Under the pieces are notes generated by a model that saw only the letters and a list, made by a program, of their open reading frames with translations, ran no database searches and had not been told where the DNA came from. A DNA stretch of 64,000 bases from Himantopus leucocephalus (Eukaryota; Chordata; Aves; Charadriiformes; Recurvirostridae), in contig RSEF01000006.1 in NCBI GenBank assembly GCA_003993805.1, positions 23,338,961 to 23,402,960 on the forward strand, in the 5' to 3' direction. This document shows, piece after piece, positions 26,256 through 41,900 of this stretch. Numbering within the stretch: the first letter of the stretch is position 1; each line of letters starts with the position of its first letter. Made by a program: the position numbers and the translations under genes.

Positions 26256-28961
26256 AAAATCTAGGAGGAAAGATCTAATAGATAGCTTTAATCCTCCATG
26301 CAACTCAGCGTGCTCAGAAGAGCCAGAAAAGGAGCTACTCTGGGCTGCAGGACAACTGCTCCCAGGAAGGGAGGATGGCTCCAAGCACAGAAGGCAGGTT
26401 GGAACATTTCTTTTGCGTCTGCTTCTGTAGTATAAATAAACATAAACATAAACAGAGAAAATAACAACAAGAGGAAGTAAAACCAAAATGAAACACACTT
26501 ACAAACTTTTCTTCCCCTGGGGAGGCACCGGGTGTACAAACAACATAAGACAGATGTGGGGATGCTGGGTTTTTTTTTCCCCTCAGTGTGGTTCTGAAAG
26601 GAGCTTCTAAACTTATGATCCCAAGCATTATATAGGAAACCATATAGAAAATAGCAGGGGATAAGCAGTTTCCTGCCTCTATAACTGCATTTCACTGCCA
26701 ATTTTGTACTGGATGGTTATACACAGATGCTGCAAGAATTTGGCCCTGAAACTGGTTGTTTGCCAGCTGTAACAACTGAAGAATTAGATCAGCTTCTGTA
26801 CAGTGCCATAAAATGAACAATGGCTGTTGTAATACCATATCTTACAGATTCTTCCATGAGTTCATTTTTTTTTTTGAACGATGAATGTAAATATTAAAAT
26901 GCCGTGATATTTTTAAACTTGGCTTTAGAATACTGGAGTGGCTCTGTGGGAAAATCATTTGTCCCTGGCTGTGTAACAATCACTTTCCACCAGTCAAAAC
27001 TCTGGCTACAGTCTGTTTCTAATTAATCAGGAAGACAAGACAGGGCAAGGCTTGTACTGAGACAATGTCATATATAGTGGACTCACTGTAAAGCACGCCA
27101 GACAAAGATGTGTTTAGTGCACTAAAAGGAACATTCTAATTACCAGCTTAATGCTCAAGTTTTTTTCTTTTGAAAAAACAACACACACTAAAGCACAGCA
27201 GATAATCTGGATACAGTGAAACATGTAACATAAAATAGTAATGCCTAGGAATATTTGGAATTTTACTGTAAAGTTATCTAATTCTTCCAGAAGCCCTGCA
27301 GAGCACAGGAAAGTCAAAAACGTTGAAAATCTAGCTCCTTGTTCAAAGCTGGGTCTTTGACTATTCACCTTCAATAATTTTTAGAGCCGATAGAGCCGAA
27401 ATAGTTTTTACAGCCTAGAGTAAAAGATGCGATGCTCCAAAAGATAATGAAAATAGAGAAACTAAAAAGAAATAGTTTGTGAAAGCCCTTTGTATTTTTT
27501 GGCCAGCACTAGTTCTGAGTTGCTGAATAGAGCTCTCTCTTGCAAACCTTACTAACACAGATGGTTCAGCTAAAGTGAGGGGAAGCGTTCATCTATCAGC
27601 TATGTGCAGGGGCAGATCATGAGAGAGAAAAATGATTTACTTTAGAAAATGAGAGTAATGGAAAATCTGTCCATGTTCACTTTTATTTTGCCCTTGTTCC
27701 TTTTATTCCTGATGTGAGGAGCACTGTAGTGAGTGCTGTGTGTCATTGCTCTTTGGGATGCTGCAAATAGAATAGGAATTGCTCCAGTAACAGAGCTTAG
27801 AAATGATAGTCAGGGAGTGTGATTGTGAAAGAGGAGTTATATGTCTGTTTATTATTCTGTCGTCTTTTGAAGAAGACCAGAGCTGTCCTATAATCTCTTA
27901 AAATTAAACTTTTCAAGGTCTTTCCAGAAAAGTATTTCTGATTTCATTGCAAATATGGATAGAAGTCCAGGGTACTGTTTATGTACTTAAAACAAAATAA
28001 TGGTCTGTTCTTTCTAGATGGATAAAGTAGTGAAAAAACCCGTAGACTTGTTTAACTTCTGTTCATGCTATAGCACGCAGTGTCAGATAAAGCGATATCC
28101 TGAGTGCATGAATTTAGCTGAAGGGTTGATGTTGTGTTGCCGATTAAAATCGCAGATGACGGGAAGACCTACAGGTTGCTTTGTGTACCAGCAACGGTTA
28201 GAGATTTTGGTTGACTTTTACATTTGAAACAGTTCTTGCGAGTGGGTGGGCTTTGTGGGCAGAAACTCTCCCAGGACTGAGATCTCACTTGATAATCTGG
28301 CTCCGGATGTAAAAACGTTAGCCATCGGAAACTTAATCCAGCAAGGGCCTTCTTTTTCTCTCTAACCTTCCATGTATGCAGCACATACCCTTTTCCTCTA
28401 CCCTTTTCTTCCCACCCCTCAAGGTCTGCTTCCTTATCAGCAAAATACACAAAAAGGATTTGTTACAGATTTGTGTTGCAAGATTTCTCATAATTTACAT
28501 GAGCACATGAACAATATATATCCTAATTAGACCTCTCTGATAACTTTTAACTTTTGGTCAGCAGTAAATTTCCTTGCTGCTGCACTCTGCCCAGAATTAG
28601 ACTGTATGTTCTTTGGGGACAGGAATTTGTGTGAAAGTCCTAGTTACTTTGAACATAAAGGTAGTTTTGCACTCTAGGACTTTACTACTTACCCTTCTAC
28701 CTCTAATGCAAGGCACCTAGTCTGCCTTTGAGCCATAAAAGCATGAATAATAATGGTAATTCACAGGGAAAAAGTAATTGTAACTGAAAGGGGTGAGTAA
28801 AAACATAATAAAGTCTGCTGAGGCTAAACTAAATAGCATCACTCATTTCTCAACAGAGACTATTTCTGTGATGAGCTCTGAGCATGGGATGCCAGGACCA
28901 GGAAAGCTCGTTGCGGATACCTGCGCACATCATTGTTGCAAGTTTTACTAAAGATACTGTG

Positions 28962-28987
28962 NGGGGGGGGGGGGGGAGAGGGGGGGC
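28962..28987 (+). repeat. G-homopolymer with an unresolved base
   Basis: A single N at 28962 is followed by 14 G, then aga and another seven-G run (28980-28986). The true length of the tract is unlikely to be right in the assembly. Confidence 0.85.
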
Positions 28988-30083
28988 GCAACTGAAAAAA
29001 CCCCAAAACATTACCATCAAGCCACAAAAACCAATTCAAAGGGATGACGACTGCTAGGTACCTTTCCTCGGGCATTCTTAGCTATGGCTGTGAATCACCA
29101 GTGGCCTCATAGTCCTTTCTGGAGGTTATTGAAAATGTTTTGGTCATCTGGTGTTGGGTTTTTGGTTTTCAGCTTCTAAGCTCAATTAAAATAGAATAAA
29201 AACAGGAGGGAGTATCTCCCTGGTGCTGTGATTCTGGCTGCCCTGCTCCACAGAGGTGTGCGGGGGATCTAAGATTTTGGGAGCAGGGACTTAGCTGAAT
29301 GTGTTTGCTACCTCTGAATAACATTCCTGTTTCAAACAACTAATGGTAATAAGTGAAAAGACCCTGTTCCAAGACAAAATATTAATGTCACTTATTATGT
29401 TTTATAGACAATTCCTAGAAAGATTTTTATATGGCTTTTGTAATTGAATACAAATATAATAAATATTTTTCTTAAAATTAAGAGGATTATGGTTTTATCA
29501 GAATTACATGAGCTTCTGATATATGTGCAATTATATTAATTGACATTGGCTATGAAATCCGTATTGAAGGTAAAGTTTTCATACACAAAACCACAATCTA
29601 TACAATTTCTCAATTAAGGAATAGTAGGAACTTAGGGTTTCGTTGTAAATATAACTACATTTTGCTATCAGAAGCATGCTATAAGCTTAATTTAAAAAAC
29701 AATGTTTATACTAAATTGTTTCACTTACAATATCTCCACCTGGTGATTAAAAACACTGAAAACAAGCTAGATGTTTTCTAACCATAACAGACTGATTTGG
29801 ATACTCTTGTTTCCATTTCTGTGCAGATATCATGGAAAGGAGTTCACCCAAACACAAAAGACTGGAACCCTTCTTTCTCTTACTGACAGCTCTGTTGCCC
29901 CTTTCTCTTCTGAGGACCTTCTGACGCCCTGGCAACTATTAGCTCCTCTCCCACACTTAATAAGCATATTTCAGATTAGATAAAGATACGCCAAGTCACC
30001 TGCCTTGCTGTTTGTAACCTATCCACAATTCACCGTACTTGAAGCACATACTCTGTATTTGACGACTCTATCTTGGTTTACTG

Positions 30084-30117
30084 TTGTGTTCTTTTTTTTT
30101 TTTTTTAAAAAAAAACT
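30084..30117. repeat. Adjacent poly-T and poly-A runs (hairpin-capable)
   Basis: A pure T run of about 17 is followed directly by nine A, giving a small inverted repeat. Other A or T homopolymers of 11 or more lie near 33639, 51419, 54107, 55988 and 60989. Confidence 0.85.
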
Positions 30118-33100
30118 CATTGAGGACATTTTATGTTTTTATATTTGAAAGAGGGATAGCGCAATAAAACAGGCAGCTATCTGAATAGTTAACAAGAATG
30201 TGAAAATACAATACACCAAGGAAACAACAACCCCATAGAGCTAATCCTGCCAAATAGGAATAGCATGAAGCTAATGTTACACAAGAAGTTCACTGTGTAA
30301 AAAAAACTGCTGTGGTTTCTCCAGGAATTGAACTGAGCATCTGTGTCTTGATCTTTAGGTGTACGGACAGCCAGTCCTCAAACAGCATTAACAGAGAGCG
30401 CAGGGGGTGGGTTGTTGGTAGGTTGGTTTGGGTTTGGGGGGTGTCTTTTGATGGATTTATCACATTTATTACTTTGTCTCTTTTGGTAAGGGAATGGAAT
30501 TGAGGAAGAAAAACAACATAGGAGGGTGGACTGAACATGGAGGAGTGTTGCTTTATTCTTAGCTTTATTGTGCATTTTCTGTGATCCTCAGGGATCACTT
30601 CAGCAGCTTTACTGTGACTGCCCAGGTATACGTCCTTACACAGTAACAAATACAAGGTGATTTGAGACAGTGTGAAACCTGTTAAGGAGAGATAACCTGT
30701 GAGAGGTCTTCTTTCCACCTTCATTAACTACACTCCTGTGTAAGCTATCTTGTTGATAATTATGGTTGCCAACTGCTGAGTAAGTTTGTTCCGGATCTTA
30801 TGGATTTACAGTCACATATCAGCATTAAAACAAGTTTATACAAGTCCTCAACATTAACGTTATATTTAAAATTTCTCAGTGGTATGCTTAAAAATAAAGC
30901 GTTTTTATAAATTCATTAGCCTGTACTGGCAAGAGTACTCCTATGTCTGATAATCTATTGCCTGTGTAAACAGAAAACAGATTTCATTGATTATTTTTAC
31001 TCTGCCCTTTAAAGCAGGAGTAAGAGTAGTCATTTTAGGAATTCTGAATTCACTCACTGAAGCCTGAAGACATCCTGTGATATGCTATCACAGACTTTCT
31101 TGAAAGTGGGAAAACCTATAGGAGATTCTGGTATCTTCTCAATAAAGTTTCTGAGCAAACATGCTAGGGATGCATTAATGCAAAAAGAAAAGAACATGGC
31201 TGCAATTATTCTGAAATTAAGTAGTCATGAGCATTATAAACTGAAATCACACTTTTCAGCAGGAACCAACTGTACCTGCTCTTAAGCACTGTACATGCCT
31301 GGCTAACCGGTATTAAAGCAGATTGCCAATAATATTTTCAGTATGCAGCTTGGTTTCATCTGCGTTAGCTCAGCTAGAGGAGAAAAGACGTGACATAACC
31401 CCTCAAGTCCTTCTTACATGCACACACCAATGAATTGCTTGAAGACTGATCTTTGAGCTAGATTCCTTCAAGCACTTTGTAACCAAACAGCGATCTTGTA
31501 TTGTTCACAGACCGCCTGTTGTGGACTCCTCCTCAGGAAAGGTGTATCGTGATGCCATGTGAAAAACCCACAGACTAATGGGATAACTTCCTGTTAAATG
31601 AAATGACATCACAAATGTGATTAATAGCCAAACAACCTAAAGCCATCAAAATACCTTTCATTTAGGAAAATGAGAGATTAGGCAATTCTGCTGAACTTTT
31701 GTGAATTCTTATTCCTGATCATGACAAGACACTAAAAGGGAAAATTTGAGAGTCTCTAAATTATTTCATGAAGATCATGCATCTATGAAACATGCTGTAA
31801 TTAGATATTCACGCCTAATTACAGAAAAGAAAATGTGTTAAACCTACAGATGTGCGGACTCTGGGAGGAATGTCTTTAACTCATATCCCTTCACCTCTTG
31901 ATGCAGGTTACCTGGATTTCCCAATCCATCAGCAAATATTACTGTATTATTGCTTATCCTTTGGAAGTTCAAAAGGCTAAATCCAAGGAATTAATGTGAA
32001 GTGTTGCCTTAATAATATTTCTGCCAGCCTGAGCAGATGCAAAAAATGGAATGATTTCATGTCTTCCAAGATGAAGTAGGCAGGCACATGTGTCTCCTCT
32101 AGATGTTCAGTTATAAAGCTTTTGCTTTATATTCAGTTATACATGAATGGTTACCCACAAGCTATTTCTTGGTGTTTGTCAAGGTTTAAAAAATGCCTCA
32201 CAGCCTTAATTTCCTCAGCGAGTTCACTAGTGGGTTAATTAGCATTTGGAGCTAACAGAGACATTTAGCAGTGGAACATTCTATGGGGCATTAAGGGTAA
32301 AAAACACTTACTCACTTTAGCACAGAGGCAAAGAATGACGGAGAACTTGAGTCCATAAGCACGTTAAGTGGTATTTCTACCACTACTAATAAAACTGGGT
32401 AAAAGATAGACACAAGGGAAGAGTTTCAGAACCAGTGGGATGCGTGGCACTAACTCTCAATGTCAATGCATTTGTGCGCACAGTAATTAAAAAGTGATAA
32501 ACCAAAGTCTGTGAAGCTTTCCATTGAGAACATTTCACATTAAGTGGCGCATTTTGGAAATAAATTCAGCCATGCATGGAAGTCTTCAGGGCATGCAGAA
32601 TGCTTCAGAGTATGGCTCTCCTCATGTCGGTCTCTGCACATGGGCAAAAAGAGTGCTAAGCCCATCTATGGAAGAAAAATCTGCCACAGGCTTCCTCAGT
32701 CGTCTTTAGATGCAATAAGTAAATGTTCCTCACTCGCCTAGCCTAGTCTTACAAACCTAGTTACTATGAAAATCTTTTTTAGTACAGAAAGAAAATGTTC
32801 TGCAACTCTCACTCCTGGTTGCCGCCATTTGTAACTTGATAAGAAAATCACAAGAAGTGATATTATACTAAGGGTAGTTCAAATTTATCTTCCCAAATCA
32901 CTGTTAGCCATTTGGAAATCAAGTAAATTCTGATCAATTCTGTCTATCAGAAATATTTAGTAACATCTGTTTGTTGCAGACGTGTTTTGGACCTTAAACT
33001 TAAGAAGTTTAAGCAAGAACTTGCTCACTGACATTAACATACTCCTTCCACATTGGTTAATTTGCTTGGAGGCTTGAGAGTCTGACGAAACCTTAATTGA

Positions 33101-34730
33101 AGTCAAACAAAGATTTTCATTACTTCCATTGGAAATTCACTCAGGCGCTTGGTCTGCAAATAACATGGATCTAGACATAATCAGTCATATTTTTCTTTAC
33201 ATTACTATTTGCCACATGTCCTGTGACTAACTTTTAAATGACTTGTATGAGAAACAATATTTGAAAAGATTGTGATATAATAAGCAAGACTATTGACATT
33301 TTTCTGGAATGTTATTGAACTCAGTGATTTTCAATAAAGAGGATGATCTATATTGGTTCAGTAAATACACTGAGTTATGTACATTAGAAGATTATTTAAG
33401 TAGAATACAGTGAACACCCTATAGGAACAATATTAGCATTAACACCAAGATGGGTTGCAAACATTTAAGTGCTTATCTCGGTATACACCAAATACATACA
33501 CACAAGCAAATAAGAACAGTGATACATATCAGCGGTCCAAACCCTTCCTGGGACAGACTTTGCTGCAAATCCACTTCTCCTCAGCTCCTCAGTTCCCAAT
33601 GCAACCTGCTGGGCACCTTACCATTTCTCCTCAACCAAAAAAAAAAAAAAAGGCAATTCTTGCACTCAGTGACAGAACAAAAAGAAAAAAAAAAGAATTA
33701 ATTTCTTACTTTTAGTAGCTCATTGATATTCAGAAACTTCATTCATGAAGTGTTGGACAAAGCACGTTCTGTGCTTCATATGGCACAGGAGGGACGGAGG
33801 GAAGGGGAATGCATATCTGAGATTTTGTACACCGAATCTCTGCTACACAGGTCCTTCATTGACAAAAAGGCACCAATGAGCTACATCAGTCCAAACAGTC
33901 CTTACCCATTCTGCAGCACCAACCTGACCTCAGGTGCAGGGGACAACCGAGCCTATGATGCCATCTTCAGAAACAAGAAATACCAAGAGAAGGAAGATAA
34001 GAAAGTAGTTTATGGGTATAATTGCAAAACAACACTACTTTCTTTCCTGAGAAAAGGAAATTTTAATTTATCATTGTAAGCGCGAGAAAGCCATGAATTA
34101 AATTCTCATCCACCTCTGCATAGCAAAGGATAACACACCACTCCTCGTCCCTATCAGGACTGTTTGCAACCTGGACACCAGCACAGAGAGAGACAGAAGT
34201 AGCATTCTTGGGAAACATCTGTCCTAGTTGACTGGGCTAGTTGAGTAGTGCAGCACTTTTCCTGACTACCAAGCCAGCTGCAGTGTACTATGCGCATCTC
34301 TCCAAACGGGCAACTGCTAAAGGGGATCAATCACATACAATCCCTGGTTGCTCTGTTGTTGGTAGGGGTTTTTTTTGTGATTTAATAGTGTCAATTAAAT
34401 CATTAACAACAACAAAATAGTAAATCATCAGGCATTCCAAATCAATATCGAAATTCAGAGAAAAATATTACCTGCTTCTGCAGCTTGTCATTTGGAAGAA
34501 ATAATACGTGATCCACTAACCAAGCAGCATAACCAAGATTATAAATCACAAAGACTGAAATCCCCACAGCATCATCTTTCTGTCAGCCTTTCCCCAGGAC
34601 TCTCAGAGCTGCAGGATGTCTGCCAGAGAAGTAGCATAAAATGCTGCGACACAGATAAATAAGATACAGTTATCCCATTTAAAAGTTCAGATATTTTTCC
34701 CCTTTCTAAAGTATTGTTCATGTTGTTATA

Positions 34731-34749
34731 CATATATATATATATATAT
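34731..34749. repeat. (TA)n microsatellite
   Basis: An uninterrupted alternating AT run of about 19 bp. A shorter one lies at 38880-38893. Confidence 0.95.
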
Positions 34750-35888
34750 CTTGGCTCAGCATTTCTTAATCTCTTCATTCTGTGTTATCCCCCTGCTTCT
34801 TTGCTTTATCCAGCTCAACAAACTTTCAAGGAAAGAAAGGGAACAAGCAAATCAGTCACACGCTGCAGGTATCCCTTCAATATCTTTCCACAGACCTTTT
34901 CTTAGATGTTGGCTGGAAGGTTTCAGGTCCTGCTTCACACTCGATTACAGTATTTCCATTGTTGGGGCGGGGAGGGAGGGCAGGGTGTGTGGGGTGTTAT
35001 CCTTCATTCTAATGTTTCGTTTTCAGAAGCATCCAACTGATATACAACTTATATATCAGGGTAGAGGAAAGGAAGAGGAAAGAATTGTAGACTGTCAGCG
35101 AATATACAGATGTTCAAGGAAAAGCCTTTTTGCCGTTTGTGCAAAGATTAGGTATGGGTGAATCACTACATCTTAATTTTGTAGGTCTTCAACAGTGATA
35201 ACAGCTGAGTCTCTTATTTTTAGCCCCTTTAAACCCTAAGTTTCTACTTCCAGAGGCACTCTCAGTATTAGATACCCAACAAATTAGGATTTTACTTCTT
35301 TCACCCAGCAATAGATTCAGATTCAGTTCTCTCACTGACAAGATTTCAGGGGAAATATTTGCATATACACAGCAATTATATTTTAAACTCACGTTACCGT
35401 TCATCTTCAAGCAAAGCATCTAAGCACAGGAATGAACCTTCAACCCTCTACTTAGACAAAATTCCCAAAGTGCATCACATAGAGGTTTTTAAGTCTTTAG
35501 AAAGTCAGTGTTAGAGACACAGACCTTAAACAGAACTCAAAAGTGAAAAAAAGAAGGACATGTGTATTGTTAAAAATAGGAGTGTTGCAAAGTCTTTATA
35601 GATCAAATATCTTACTTGGCGAAGAGATTCCCAAAACAATCCCATGAATAGCTGAAATAGCTGTGTCAGTATAGGGCAGGATTTTGCAAACCTTCATTCA
35701 GTCATTTATTCCCTATCCGCCAGCTGTGATAATTCTGAAAAGGATTGAATTCACATGGTACTGAATAGTTCTCTGTCCTATAGAGATGTCTGTGGGTTAT
35801 CTGAAGCAATACAATTATAGTCATTGCAATGAGGAAATAACTTTGTGGTTCTTTATACGTAAATGAATTTTAACTATAAAATATTCAT

Positions 35889-35905
35889 TTTTGTTGTTGT
35901 TGTTG
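35889..35905 (+). repeat. (TTG)n microsatellite
   Basis: Five TTG units in a row. Confidence 0.9.
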
Positions 35906-38900
35906 GAGAAAAGCAAATCGACTTGTACAAATGCCTGTTTTAAATCAAAACCCAACTGCTGCTGGTTTTAAAGTTTCATTTTCCTCCATTTCAAACACCT
36001 GAGAAGGATCCCCACAGACTTTACCAACGAGGGGCAAAGGGTGCAGGATCGATCATATATTCTTTGCTTTAGTTTTATTGCAGAAATCCATGCTGATGTT
36101 TTAAATACATATTATATTCTGAAGTCCTTTTGAGGATTTCTACAGTTTTCTTGCTTGTGTTTTCCTCAGAGGTCCAAAATCCTCCTGGTAAGCACTCATG
36201 ATGGCTGTTCAAAGGAGAGGGATACTTTCCAGCTATTCTGCTGATACCACACCGGCAGTAAAGTGGTAGTCACTCAAAAGTGGGCAATTAAGGATCGATC
36301 CAAAAGTTGGATCCATTAAATAAATCCAGTGGCGTTCATTTTTTATGTAAGATCATTGCCAATCACTTTAGGTAAGTTGGCTTTGTAACAGCTTTCAGAC
36401 CATGGATCTTTATGAACAGTAAAATATTTAGTAATGAACAATAAAAGCTACACAAAATTTATGTGAGGTTAAATCATTAGCTGAATAGCAAAAGGCAATA
36501 AATAGAGATCTACACTTGTACATATAATCAGGTCGGGTTTTCAGGGGCAGTGAAAAGAAGAATACAAGCAACAAATATGAATGTTTACGAATATGCACAG
36601 CCATGACAATTTACAGCTTGCTGCTTCCTTGGATATTGGGGCCAGAGGAGCAGCTATTCACAGCTCATTTGCTAGCTCTGAAAGTGCTGGTGGAGGTAGA
36701 GACAAAACAAGGCAGAAATATGGAATATAAATTCTTTGTTGTGACCTATAAAAAATAGCCCATTGTCCTTAGATATTTTCAGTAGCGGAATAATTCAGCT
36801 CGTTCTTTACAGGCTGAGGCATCAAACAGAGAAAATGCTAAGATGACTTCTTGTGAAAAGCAATTATCTTTTTCCACTGAACTAGAAAAACTACACAGAG
36901 TTATTTGAGATGCTTTATTTAAATTTGCCTCAAATACAAGGTAGTTTTTCATTGCAAAATACTTTGCAGCTAATTGTTTTACATAATATACTCACAGTTT
37001 TTTGGCCTTACACATCCAAAAAGCAGTGATTCAAAGCTTATAATGATCAACTGAGTCTGTCTGCTTTTTATTAACACTATTTTCTACTGAGAAATATTTC
37101 ATATGCAAAAGATATCTTCACCATATGACTTTTGACACGTCTTTGTGCCTTCACTTGCCCTGATAATAAAGGTCATCACAGAGTCGAAGAAATGAGGACC
37201 GAAAGATACCCCCAGGGTCCAGTGCTCCATCCTTTTCCCCAGTCCAGAAGACTAGTGTGCCCGAAGTGCTACTAGAAAATCTGTTTTCTTATTTTAAGAG
37301 TAACATATAGCTGCTGAGAGAAGTTTGCATTATTAGACTAAGAACTTGTATGTGAAAGGTTAGGAACTTCCATGCCTAAGTGAGGAGGTTGCCACTGAAA
37401 AGGACACCAACAGAGCTGGGACTAGCACTAAAGTCTCAGAAAACCTCAATCCAGTGCTCTGGGAGGGTACTGTGCTCCTTACGCTGGCTTGTCAGCGGGA
37501 GGTAAAACCTACTGAAAATCAAACCTTCAGCCTCTTCTTTTGTTCAGCCTACATCTCATCAAATGCAAAGGTAATTAGATCGGGAAACTGCAGTGTTCTG
37601 GGATGGGATCCTCTATCCCCTCCTTTACTACAGTAGCCCAATTTTAGGTGGAAACTTATCTTGGAAATACGTGAAATAAATTGATACTTTCCAAGGCGTC
37701 ATCTTATGGGGCTCTCTTTACACTTCTGCTGGTTTTCTTCCAGGCATTTAGAAACTGAGTGATTGTTGCTGACATCATTACAATCCCTTAGCTGAATCTG
37801 ACTGAATTTGCCAGGCAGCAATGGAAGCAGTGTGTTACCAGCTCTCGGGTCATGCTCTGCACACATTTGTGTTTGTAACACTTGCTAGATCTTAAGGGCG
37901 AAACTCAGTTCTCCTGTCTGCAATGCAGTTTTTTAGCTGCAGTGCAGATCACTAATATCTATTCTCCCGGTCCAAGTCTCGGGCAGGTCAGCTATGATTT
38001 TGTGAACACCCCTCTGCAATTGCTTTCCACATTCTAGTGTCTCCTTCACAATCGGTGTGATTAGAGGGTATGTATTGCCTTTCTATCTGTGATTGATAAC
38101 TTATTGCTGACCTGATGGCTCTGTTCCGTCTTTTTCCTATGACTTTTTAATACACCCTCATTGCTGACCCTCCAGACACTCTTCCAGCCTAAGTAGCTAC
38201 AAGAGTGGCCTATGGTCTCTGACCTCCTTTCTTCAGTATGTAGTGGACATGCAATAACTCGTATGTTTTATTCTCTGATACGCCTTTGAGTCCCACTTTA
38301 CACTAACCCATGTGAGACCAGAAATGAGCTTCTCTCCTGACAGTCGGGTCAGCGCTGCCTACCTACACGGTTCCCTCATTTTTAACCTGTCACGTTGAGG
38401 AGGGCAGGAACAGCAAGAACTTGGATGGAAATTGTTAGAAGAGCAGTGACAGGTTGCCTCCTTGTAATATGATGCCTTCAGATAAACATTTCATAGAAAA
38501 CCTGGTCTTGTTTTTGTGTTTTCTCATTTTCCTTTCTTCCCTTCCTTCTGAAAAACAATGAAAGCATAAACCTACATCTAAAATGGCGGAAGACAGGTTT
38601 TACTTAATCAGTGTCCTGGCAAACATCAGCCATTTTCCCACAAATGGGAACAGACTCAGTGAGGCGGGGATTCTATTTTTCCTTCTGCTTCCTTTCTTAA
38701 TTCTTTCCCAAAAGGCCACTCTGATGAGTAGCTCCTCTCTGCACGTGGACCTGCAGGAGCTCTGTTTATTACTTGGTTTGATTTTTGACCTGACCGTTGA
38801 TGCACATAATTGAAAAGCAGTCTCTTAAGTGCAGAATGAACCAACCCATAAAATCATGCTTTTTCAAGAAACATTTGTACATATATATATATAGACATAT

Positions 38901-41900
38901 ACAGATACATATACACATGCACAGAGAGTGAGAATCCTTTTACAATCCATTTCAATCACCGCTGTCGTATACAAGAAGCATGAGCCTCCCCCTCCAGGCA
39001 GTTTTCGTATGTGTCTGCAAAAGATGGATACACGGTACTTTGTACAAGTGTAAGTATTGCTAGAAAAAGTGAAATAGTGGAGAATCAGTCAGGCAGGTCT
39101 CATCCATGAGCAGGCTGGGCCAGAGCTAAATGCTGCATTGCACCAACTAAAAGAGGGTGCCTTCCTTCTGCCTGAATTTACCCTCTGCTACACCACTTCA
39201 GACAAGAGAACCGAGTCTGCAAATGTCTAGGATTATAACCATGACTTATTCCTGTGTTCTAGTGCTGTGTGCGCAGCAAAATTTCATCACCTTAAAAGAC
39301 TGACCCTCCAAAAAATGAAGAAACTGCACATATATATCAACTAACTTTTAAAAGGCTTATTTTTATCCATGACATCAACACTGCTTTAATAAAAATTATC
39401 AAATGTCAGGTGTTTTCTGATGTACCGCACTCCCTGAAATGAACTCTGTGCCCAAATACTTTGTTAAAAAACTCATTATTGGCAGCACTGAATTTTCATT
39501 AAATTCTTCTCTAAAGATCAATTAATCAATTGTTCGTGAATACTTAGATATGTGAGATATTCCAATAACTGGAAATTGATCACTGAATTTACATGTTATT
39601 CTTTCTTTTTCGCGCCTGGATAAAAATGCAAGTGTTATTGGAATGAATTGCTGCTCTTGCAATTTTTAAAGTTTTCCATAGCACTCAGTCATGGGTGCTA
39701 GGAATTCAGTTCCTGTAAATATTAATGTCACCAAACTGTGACTGCATGAGAACGTAAACACACCATAGAAAATGGTGTGAGCCCAAACACAGCAAGTTCA
39801 TCGTGGAGTGACTTATGTTAATACTACGGCAACCCTGCTAACACATACAGCGAAGTCTAGAATCAAAGACTTGAACCTGTATTTTACACATGGTGCAGTA
39901 CAAAGGTGCAACCTATTTGGTAAAAAACCCAGAAATTATTTTACAAAGAGACATTTTATTAATCCCAACAAAGAGAGAAGATTCTGCAGACTCCCACCAA
40001 AATGTTCAAAACGAAGCTTAAACAGCATGAGCTGAGAGCACCCTCTTCTGATCATTATTTTGTTTTTCAGGTTCTAGATAAAATATCTTCTGCATATGTT
40101 GTAAAATTCCAGTGACCTGCTCTTTAATCAGGATTACAAACACATAATCTCTTCAGGAGATGAACACAATAAATTTGTTTCAGCTACAAGCCAACATTTT
40201 TACTTTAATTGTTGGTTTGGGTTTTTTTTACAAAGGTGAAGACACTTCTTCTGGTAAGTCTTTCCCCTTGTATGTTCCAGTTTGATTTCTTTGAGGCCAT
40301 CCAGGGACAGACACGAAGGAAGCAGGCTGATTTTTTTTATTTGGCTCATGTCACCAAGAGAGAGATTTAAATTCAGCTGAAAAAATGCTAGTTTAATACT
40401 AAAAGAGCGTATTTACAAAGATGAAAGAAGGAGGAAAGGGTGGGGGAAAATGAGAGCAAGAGGAAGATTAGGGACATAAATACTTTTTCTATAGCTATAG
40501 CAGCATCATTTGTACAGCGTTCTCACACAGGCCAAGCTGAAAACATAAATTTTAACTCCTGCTGTAATTCAGGAAAAATGCAGAAAGCAGTGCCTCTGCC
40601 CTTCTACCTCTCTTTCAGTCTCTGAGGACCAGAGAAGAGAAGCAGCTCATGAATATTAGAGCTAATGAAGCCCGATTTTCTCCAGATTTGTGTTTCGGTG
40701 TTGATTGACTCTCATGTCTGGAAGATGTAAATTGTGACTGAAGCCTGTTCTGCCTTTGTGGCACTTAGATGTGCTTCTTCAGCGTGTATTCTCTGGGATT
40801 TAAAAAGACTCAAGCTTACGCTGTAGAGTTGTTCTCAGGGGGCACCAGTCAGATGTCTCTCTGACCTGGACATCTATTTTCATAGGTTGTAGGAACTGTC
40901 TCTGAGATTTCTATTCCTTTATCATATTTGGTAAAATACGTCCATGGGTTCAAAAAACTAGGTAGCATGGATTAATGGGCAGATATATTGATACATCTAA
41001 CTTAATACACACTTCACCCCATCTATTTAAGTCTCTGAAGCCTTTTTTTAGAGAGCCCTTGGTAGGTAGGTGGAGATGTCGGTAGAGGTTCCCCTTGGTG
41101 TAGGTAGTAATTCAAATCAGAAGCAAAACCCAAAGAGACAAGAGGAGCCCACAGCCATGCAGATGAGGCGGTACATTTTGGGGTGAGTGATCCCACCTCT
41201 CAGCGAAAGAGGCTAACGTACCAGCATGCATTCTCAGCATCGCACACATTGAAAACCAATAGAAATAAAATTGGAAGATACAGGCACAATCCTATTATGT
41301 GATAAGGAAACCAGGGTGGATAGAGACAGCACAGAGATAAGAGGGTCATGAAAACTAACAGAGCAATTTGGATCTGAGAAAGTGGATGCACTATTCACCA
41401 GATGCACTCAGCCACACTGGATTGCCAGATGAGACTTGTCCTTGTCAAAATATAATAAATTAGCCTCTTCAGCCCTCTCTACATTTAAGGTTCTGGCACA
41501 GACCATTTTAGACAAACACAGATTGATGGTTGCAGTGTACACAGGAATGACACAGGACCAGGATGATGCTGAAATATCATTAAAATTGATGATTTTGGCT
41601 TGTCTCTCTGTCATCTTTAGTACAGCATGGCAGTGCATCTGGAGACCTGACATCAAAGAACAATGTAGATTATTCTGGGAAGGGAAATGCTAGAGCTAGA
41701 ATGCAGACGTATGCAGAGATGCAAAAGATACAGAAACAGTTTTTGATTCTGCTAGTAAAGAGCTGTGTGATAATTCAAGTTATCTGACAGGAGAGAAATC
41801 CAGTTCGGGCCATTATGTACACTTGCTTATAGAAAAGGTAACCTACAGTTGGGTTACAGAAACAAAGGTGTAGATACTGTCCAAAGACTTTTAAGGTAAT

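Noticed and set aside
30290..30724. 144-codon minus-strand ORF, the longest in the window
   Set aside because: Thr/Pro/Leu-rich chance translation over a G/T-rich plus-strand tract (30400-30446); no motif or splice partner.
37181..37260. Possible CR1 3'-end similarity ('atcacagagtcgaagaaatgaggacc...')
   Set aside because: Too diverged to separate from chance by eye.
41408..41693. Overlapping ORFs of 82 and 85 codons on both strands
   Set aside because: Mutually antisense openings with no known domain; at most one could be real and neither has splice or family support.
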